A stretch of DNA of 64,000 nucleotides from positions 18,172,181-18,236,180 of the forward strand of contig OX421500.1 of assembly GCA_949126835.1 (NCBI GenBank). Direction: 5' to 3'. Source of the DNA: Anisus vortex. Taxonomy: Eukaryota; Mollusca; Gastropoda; Planorbidae. Each line of letters opens with the position of its first letter. The first letter of the stretch is position 1. This document shows positions 57,424 through 64,000 of the stretch, one piece after another. Below the pieces are notes generated by a model that was not told where the DNA came from, did no database searches, and worked only from the letters and a program-made list of their open reading frames with translations. The translations under genes and the position numbers were made by a program.

Positions 57424-58574
57424 AATTTTTTAGTGACCACAATGATGACCAGTCGAATGAAAACTGCTTTCTTTTAATAGGTAAGTTATTGGTAAAGTCA
57501 TTTTTAATATTTATATAGTCACTATATAAAGATTTTTTGATACATTTTTAATAATATATATATATATATATAAGTTAATAATGTTGATAAAGAGAAGTAT
57601 AATTCAATTACATTAAGTTTATTGATTTTGTATTTACCTGTACAGGTGACCATGAAAACCAGGTGTCGGAGGGCGGGGAGGCAGATCTCCACAAACACAG
57701 GCAGAACTGTAAGAAGAATCCGGGTCATCCGGAGTTTATACCTGTTGAATCATTCAGCTTAAAACATCTACCTGAAGGTTACCAGGACAATGATTTGTAT
57801 GCATTCAAAGCTACAGCTGACCTGACAGTTAAACTAAGTGTCAACATGACGAGTCCAGACAGACCAGAGTTTTGGCCAAACACAAAACGTCCTTATCATT
57901 TGTCTCACCTGAGAGGAAAGAAAACATTGAGGACAGGAAGTGGGAGGGTGTATGGTGTGGAGAAGTTCACAGATAAAGATGAACAGGGGAATTATTGCGA
58001 TATAACATGTCCATGTGATAAATGTAAAGCTTCAGACAAACCCAGCAAAGTTTGGTGGGAGATTAAAGTGGAAACAGCTGCACATGTGGTTGTTGATGAC
58101 ATTGAGGCAAGTCACACGACCTTGAGATTGTTTTATGATAGAGAATATAGTGAAGTGGTTATTCTTAAAGATAAGGTACGTATTATTAATGTTGTAGACA
58201 TTGAGAGAGACGTGTCTGATTTGTGCTGTGTGACTTGTGATGAAAATTTGGGAAATAAATTGGAGAAAATGAAGAAACATTATGATGATGTCTGTGAGAT
58301 AGTCAATTACATATACGATGAATGTGAAGATACTGAAGATTTTAACTTTATAGTGTCACATCCTCATGGATGTAATAAGCAGGTCAGTGTAGGTCAATTG
58401 AAGGACAAAGTAGAAATGAGGGTTGATGAATATGACTATAAGTGGACCTACACAACATGTACATGTCCAGGAAGTAGTGGAGCCAGTGTAAACATTGTGG
58501 ACTCTAGTCGTAGGTCTAACCATGTCCACAGTGAAAGTTTAAAGTCTGGTCTTAATTACAGTTCAGTTTTGTAA
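57424..58574 (+). CDS. Trypsin-fold-like Cys-rich protein, last two exons (57424-57480, 57646-58574)
   Basis: The last exon is bounded by TTTACCTGTACAG and a TAA at 58572-58574. A 57-base exon ahead of it has a TTTCAG acceptor and a GTAAGT donor. Both junctions are phase 1 and rebuild a Gly codon, which supports the model. Numbering from the GTG codon at 57663, the protein has a basic HKHRQNCKK stretch and a CPCDKC motif (116-121). ETAAHVVVD (His141), Asp183 or 186, VSHPHGCNKQVSVG (231-244) and CPGSSGASV (Ser272) follow, then HVHS near the end. TAAHV, G/HPxG...VSxG and GxSG in this order are those of trypsin-like peptidases, so a complete triad is possible. I do not recognise the exact family; no signal peptide is visible because the start is missing. 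Conclusion: a real multi-exon gene with inferred protease fold. Confidence 0.65.
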
Positions 58575-59599
58575 AGTCTTGTATTGAGTTGAATCACTTG
58601 TGCGTCAAAATGAAAAAAAAAGATGGAGAATGTTTGATATCTTTATTTTATTTCATTCTTACTTTATAAAATCACTTTATAAATCTGAAGTTATTTCATT
58701 GTTTGTATATACAGCTTTTTATAATATATTTTCTTTTTTTACATTTATATTTTTACTTTGTAACATTTTTTTTTCAATTTTAAACATATTTTAAACATGT
58801 TAAAACTATTAATTTTTCTCATATGGAATATTTGTTTTAAATGTATATATTGATATTGTTTAATTTTTTTTACATCTATGCGTATGGTGTCATGTTTATG
58901 TTGTTTTAAAGCGGTTTATTTAGTTTAGATTTATGAAACAAATGTATCGATACTAGGAGATCTTGCGATCTACTACAGACATTTCACTTGAATATATACA
59001 TAATTACAGGTGATTTAAGTATATTTTAACATATTTTAAAATTTAAAAATTAGACCTAATGAATTTAACAATCAACAATAACAATATTTACAAACAACAT
59101 ACATTTACTTAAAGATATAGATATACAATTATGTTTACCAAAATAGATGAAATCAAGTTTTTAAAAAAAAGTATGATATAAATTATAAATATGAACATAA
59201 AATAATGAAATGTTTCTAGCAAGTTGATCAAAGGGAAATAACAATGAAAAAACTGACAATCCATAAGCTACCTAGTTGTCGTTATTAGTTTTACAATGTT
59301 GTTTACTTAAGTTATTTAAATGTAATCCATTGTATTAAAAATATTAATAAAATTAAACTGGAATAAATTCATTTGAATTAAAAACATGTTCTTTTCTTGT
59401 CACAATTTATTTTATTTTTTACAGTTTACTTCTAATTTCAATAACAATACAATGAAGAAAATACATAATTATATTAAAATATGTATTGCGTTTATTATAT
59501 TATTTATGTTAAATTAAATTAGTTAATGCAAGAAACATTATAAAGCAAGGAGTTTTAAGCTGAGATCTAATAGTCTAGCTTGGCCTGTTATCTTAAACT
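58575..59599 (+). other. 3' flank of the protease-like gene
   Basis: AT-rich and without genes. AATAAA near 59346 and 59362 could end a long 3' UTR, but nothing shows that they are used. Confidence 0.4.
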
Positions 59600-59760
59600 C
59601 GGCAATCATTTAAATAAATATATTTGCTCTTCGCAAAGAGCTGCTCCTTCATGGACCGCTGAGCGCCATGAGGCACGGTCTTTGGCTGTCACCTCCCAGG
59701 AGTCTTCTTTAATGGAAAATGCTTTGAGTGATGCCTTGACTAGTGAGTAGGCTACCGAAA
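59600..59760 (-). pseudogene. LINE ORF2 C-terminal fragment (RTE-like)
   Basis: The minus strand reads LVKASLKAFSIKEDSWEVTA, then KDRASWRSAVHEGAALCEEQ. This is the same terminal block as at 30575-30840, in better shape. Only about 50 codons remain, so it is a 3' scrap. Confidence 0.7.
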
Positions 59761-61759
59761 AGACAGTCAAAAGTTTGACAATGGTAATAATAGTAAACAT
59801 ATTATAACAAATGTTACCTTATCCAGCCCCAAATCTTGTCTTTAAGTCTTGATCCGGGTCGCTCCTCGACGCCACACGGTGAGCATTAATGTTTCCGTTT
59901 CGAACTTATGAACATCTTTTTTTACAACTAAACATACTTGTTTGTCGATTACAGTGACATTTTTTTGTACAATTGTATATATAAAATTAATCATTTATTA
60001 ATTGTGGACCAACAACTTGTAAAGACCAATAGCAATATAATATTATATATATATATAAACTAACTATTTTTGAAAAAAAAATATATTATATACATTTACA
60101 AACTAACAAATGTGCATAAAATAATATTTATAGGTAATAAATGAAACAAATTATACATGTCTTAAAACACCTTTGTTTATTTAACAACTGTGAGCTATTT
60201 TATATAAAATAGTGTTCATATATTTAGTATTTAAATTGTAAGCTTTTTTATTTATCATGTATATCAATCTCTATGCGATATGTATGATTTATGACGGGGT
60301 TGTTTGTTATGGAATTGGCGTGAATGTTGGGCTTTTGTCTAGAGTGAATGACGTGTTGTTTGTTTGTGATCGGATGTTTAGTTAATGGTCTCGTGATTTC
60401 TCTGTATTGAAAAAATAATACAGTAGTGATGTTTTAATTGTATACGGAGTTCCTGAATTATATTACTTCTACACTTTCTTCTTTTAGTTTTTATTCATAA
60501 AGACGTTTCTCTTTATTGTTTCTTAATAAGCTTAGTAGTATATTAAATTATAAGGTCTATGAAGTGAGATATATGCATAATTCCTTAGAGATAGAAGATT
60601 GGTCACATGATGATGGTTAAAATAAGCAAAAACGTGGTAAAAATATAATTTTAAGAAATTCTACATTATTGTTGTATCTCAATCACCATGCAGGCTTGTG
60701 ATAGAGACTCATGTACAAGTACTAATTAAAAGCCGAGTTGTGTAGCCTATAAATAGTACTTACTGATACACATTAATGTTAAACTACTAAACTAGTTGAG
60801 ACAACTTCCGAGAGATTTTCTGGTTTAGGACAGTTTAGGCTAACTATATATGCATGATTAGAAGTAGCAATAAAGAAATTGGCTTTAGAACATGTGAGCA
60901 GCATAATCGACTATATTAAAGGCAGGTAGGAATTCTTTTTTTACTGTCTTCCACTGCTTTTTTAAGTTCCCTTGTCCCCATTCTCAAGCAAATATAAATA
61001 TCATAATGGATGATAATGTTGTTTGGCTATTATCTTCTGATAATTGATACTATTAAAATAAGTAATAAAATAAAATCATACAGCTAGTAGTTTTAACAAC
61101 TTACTTACTTTTTCTTTCAAATTATTTAAATAATAATCATTTATTTCATAGTAAGATGATTTATATTAGTATAATTATAATCAGGGTTAAATTGTTTCAC
61201 ATAAATAATATATTAATTTAGGCCAATTTAGACCTAACTAAATGCCATTGAGATTAGGACTAATATTTGTCAATTCGCATACTGGCGCTAATATAGTGTA
61301 GTAGGCAACTATATTACTATACAGACTATACTATATGATGCAAGTTGCACGACTATTTTGATTAGTCTCATAAATCATTATAAATCATTTAAAAGTTGTA
61401 GGCCTCGGGCAGGTAAAGTAAAAATATTTAATCTGCAAATGTAAAAATTGATGCTTGTGAGCTAGTAGCATATAGCATATATGGACTATTATATAGGCAT
61501 AATGTTTTAAAAACCAATTTAATATTTTGGTATATTGTTATTTAGTATAATAATATAATAATAACATCAATAATTAATTTATAGTTTATTATGTTAGTAA
61601 ATTAATAGATTAATAGGCTACTGTGATTGCATTATGGATTCAGTTACCCTTAACATCTGGAAACATCATATACCGGTATTGAACAGTTTCCATACCGAAA
61701 AAGTCATTGAAGGTAAATTTAAATTTAGGTTAGTTTGATTACATTGTGTAATATAGGGG

Positions 61760-61766
<7 letters not shown>
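59761..61766. other. AT-rich stretch, no gene seen
   Basis: A short TA run near 60041. No feature otherwise. Confidence 0.55.
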
Positions 61767-61792
<26 letters not shown>

Positions 61793-61796
<4 letters not shown>

Positions 61797-61950
61797 CACT
61801 GGACTGTCAACCGACACGTCGCGGGTTCTATATCTGCCGCCGACTAATCCCTACCGCCCTGCAGGAATATTTGGGCCTAGTGGACATAATTATCTTCTAT
61901 CTTGGAGGGAGGAACGTCTGTAAAACTTATAAGTAAAATAAATAAGTACA
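61793..61950 (+). mobile_element. Second tRNA-derived SINE family, copy 2
   Basis: AGTTCACTGGACTGTCAACC, GACACGTCGCGGGTTCTATA, TACCGCCCTGCAGGAATATT, TGGGCCTAGTGGACATAATT and GGAACGTCTGTAAAACTTAT match the reversed copy at 31580-31722. It begins right after a (TA)n run (61767-61792), a common SINE target or tail. Confidence 0.65.
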
Positions 61951-63119
61951 TTTAGTAGTTTTAGTTCCTATTGGTATTGAACCAGAGGAACCACCCAGTC
62001 AAGCCGATGTCTTCTTTGGATAGTGTCGTTATCCGAAGAAGATTTGAGGACTAAATTGCCTGCATTCACCGGTCAAATAAGAAAAGTCGAGTGTGTTCCG
62101 GGACAACAATATATCATGTTAGCAAATTTTCTTACTCTTGTTTTATTCAGTTCTCTAAAAGAAATTATTGAATAACTAATTTTTTTTAAATATTCTAATT
62201 TGTTTATTTGAGCATGTCACATTTCTTTATGTGTGGATAATTATTTGTAGTAGCAGTATATCAGTATGAAATTGTTTATATTTTTATCTCTAAAAAAACA
62301 TTCAATAATGAGCAATACATATTTTTTATAACTTATTTAAATAAAATACCACACAAAATACTTAAAAATAGTTTTATAATCATGATTTAATGTAAATGTT
62401 GTCATTGTTGTTGTAAATTTGTGCCAAATACCAATTATTTTATTTATTTACATTGTGATGCCGCCTTGAGAAAAAGTAGCTCGGTTGCCCACAGTTGCAA
62501 AAATGCAACGACCAAAATCAACTCTAAATATTACATTTATGGATTACACTCTAAACCTTTTTTTTTCTTTACTCATAAAAAAAAATACAATGAAACATTT
62601 TTTTGAAAATGAAACCTAAATTCATGCAATATAGATACAGATTAAAGAAGAAGATCACCGCCAACAAACAATTGTATTGACATGTGTAGTTGTGCAAACA
62701 TCTTTAATCCCACAGAGCTGTTTAAAAAGTATAAAACTATAAAAACGATTTAAAATATGTAGGTTATTATATTTATGCAAGTTCATTCTACAAATTACAC
62801 TTGTTTTAAATTGGATGGAAAAATATATATGTACTATTTTCAAAACCGCCCAAACACTTCGGCAATGTAACTTGCATGACATAAATAAATAAAATAAATA
62901 ATAAACAGTTGACGTATACTATGATACTATTTATTTATTTTTTTGTAACTACGAAATAAAATATAAATATAGTTACAATTATATTAAAATACAAGTCGTA
63001 CAAATAAAACACATCATTAAAGATTTTAAATATAAATTAGAACAAATTCAAATCTACTTATAAATGAAAAATCAAACAACATCAAATAATATATAATATG
63101 CTCAATATATATACTTTGA
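61951..63119. other. Spacer, no gene seen
   Basis: A GC-richer patch at 62000-62110 follows the SINE and may belong to another repeat. Confidence 0.45.
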
Positions 63120-63800
63120 AAATAATGATAAGATAAGATTACTTTATTGATCCAAAAAAATTATGGAAATTCGGCTTCATTACATAAAATTCCGTCTTTC
63201 AGCATATTTAAAACAAGATTATAGAACCATTTGTACTCAATCACAATAGACATTCGCACACACTATCATACCATCTATCATACAAGAAAAAGTATCATTT
63301 AGGAGTCAGCTATTGTATTTTCTGTCTGACTGATAATTCTTTTGAAAGATTCCCAATGATAGTGGAACAAAAGAGTTCCTAAATCTCTTTTTTTTTGCCC
63401 TTATTGAAAGAAGCCGACCACTTCGACTAAATATGATGTGAAGCGGTTGTGCACAATCTTGAAGAATGGTATCAATCACAGACTGGCACCTTCAATGGGC
63501 CGTATTGCTGCTGAGAGTTAACACCCTTGCCCCTTTTACAAGTCAATCTTTTATGACTGACTTGTAAATTACAAGTCAGTTATAAAAGATTGACTTGTAA
63601 AAGGGGCAAGGGTGTTAACTCTCAGCAGCAATACGGCCCATTGAATAGATCTGTAAGAGATGGTAATTGTGTATGGGTAGTTCGAAAAACTTTTTTTATT
63701 AGGCGGTCTAATTGGTGTTTGTTCAATGTGGTGGCATTACCATACCAGAATGTGATTGCGAAGTTGATGATGCTACCAACAGTGGCCGATTAAAAGAGAT
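63120..63800 (-). pseudogene. LINE RT C-terminal end (L2/Rex1-like)
   Basis: The minus strand reads ATVGSIINFAITFWYGNATT, LNKHQLDRLIKKVFRTTHTQ, LPSLTDLFNGPYCC. After a palindrome it reads VIDTILQDCAQPLHIIFSRS, GRLL then RFRNSFVPLSLGIFQ. The NRL.R..R.A..I..LPSL.DLY and ..HPLH..F..LPSGRR...RN SF.P order is that of L2/Rex1-type LINE ORF2 ends. The 3' end has AATAAAGTAATCTTATCTTATC-like sequence, usual for such tails. The reading is broken by the 153-bp palindrome at 63492-63644. Confidence 0.75.
63492..63644. repeat. 153-bp almost perfect palindrome
   Basis: Arms of 76 bases pair around a single central base at 63568. I find only one mismatch (63555 G against 63581 T). It lies inside the coding part of the LINE. 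The arms contain the LINE sequence itself, so it arose by inverted duplication and not by insertion of a foreign palindrome. Confidence 0.93.
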
Positions 63801-64000
63801 GTATAGGCCTAATGGTTTTCTCTATATGATATTGTACATCTTTAAAAACATTATTATAATGATACAATGCGGGTTAAATTAAATGTTCTTTTGCATCTAT
63901 TATTATACAAAAATACACATTATAACAACAATATATTTTAGATGTATATGTAGTCTTCATAAGTAATTATTGTTTATATATACTACTTATATTGATATAT
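63801..64000. other. Window end, no feature seen
   Basis: AT-rich; may contain further LINE sequence beyond the window. Confidence 0.4.

Noticed and set aside
57333..57518. 61-codon gene starting at ATG 57333
   Set aside because: Only the part after TTTCAG looks coding; the splice signals and phase favour a short internal exon.

Overview
The window looks like an AT-rich, repeat-dense animal nuclear genome, most likely a gastropod mollusc. The reasons are intron-type splice signals, two class A-like GPCRs of a chemoreceptor-like type, a SINE with a body I associate with gastropods, many degenerate LINEs and cut-and-paste transposons, and frequent TAGGCCTA palindromes. Nothing prokaryotic is present. 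The species assignment is inference.

The window holds only a few host-like genes. Two intronless GPCR paralogs face opposite ways about 22 kb apart (12097-13134 minus, 34899-35927 plus) and share their upstream flank. A third gene ends at 58574: a large last exon plus at least one short phase-1 exon. It encodes a Cys-rich protein with the order TAAH, HPHG/VSVG and GSSG seen in trypsin-fold peptidases. I cannot name its family.

Most of the rest is mobile DNA. 1-9119: a LINE tail, then a nearly full-length Ty3/gypsy-type LTR element with 676/675-bp LTRs and a CTAG target duplication. Its gene order is Gag-protease-integrase-RT-RNase H, so integrase comes before RT as in the Gmr1-like clade. 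It carries three in-frame stops and one frameshift. 10.5-12.0 kb: a hAT MITE with a perfect 8-bp target duplication, and a TTF/ZMYM-type hAT pseudogene split by a LINE stub. 17.0-18.3 kb: a piggyBac transposase remnant whose C-terminal end runs into a 33-bp minisatellite. 19.4 kb: a Helitron-like unit. 20.8-21.7 kb: a foldback element. 24.9 kb: a Helitron/PIF1 helicase fragment. 26.1-26.9 kb: a hairpin-forming 36-bp satellite. 28-33 kb: LINE and SINE fragments. 36-42 kb: two copies of one LINE family, one split by a solo LTR. 44-47 kb: a hAT MITE and a second, truncated copy of the LTR element. 49.7-51.5 kb: a TTAA-flanked MITE beside another piggyBac pseudogene. 53-55 kb: nested MITE, LINE, LTR and SINE pieces. 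61.8-63.8 kb: a SINE, then a LINE carrying a 153-bp palindrome.

No operon or multi-gene pathway is visible. The most informative signals are the unusual LTR element order, the piggyBac-linked minisatellite, the protease-like gene, the palindromic arrays and the inverted GPCR pair. All identities are from reading motifs by eye; no database search was run.
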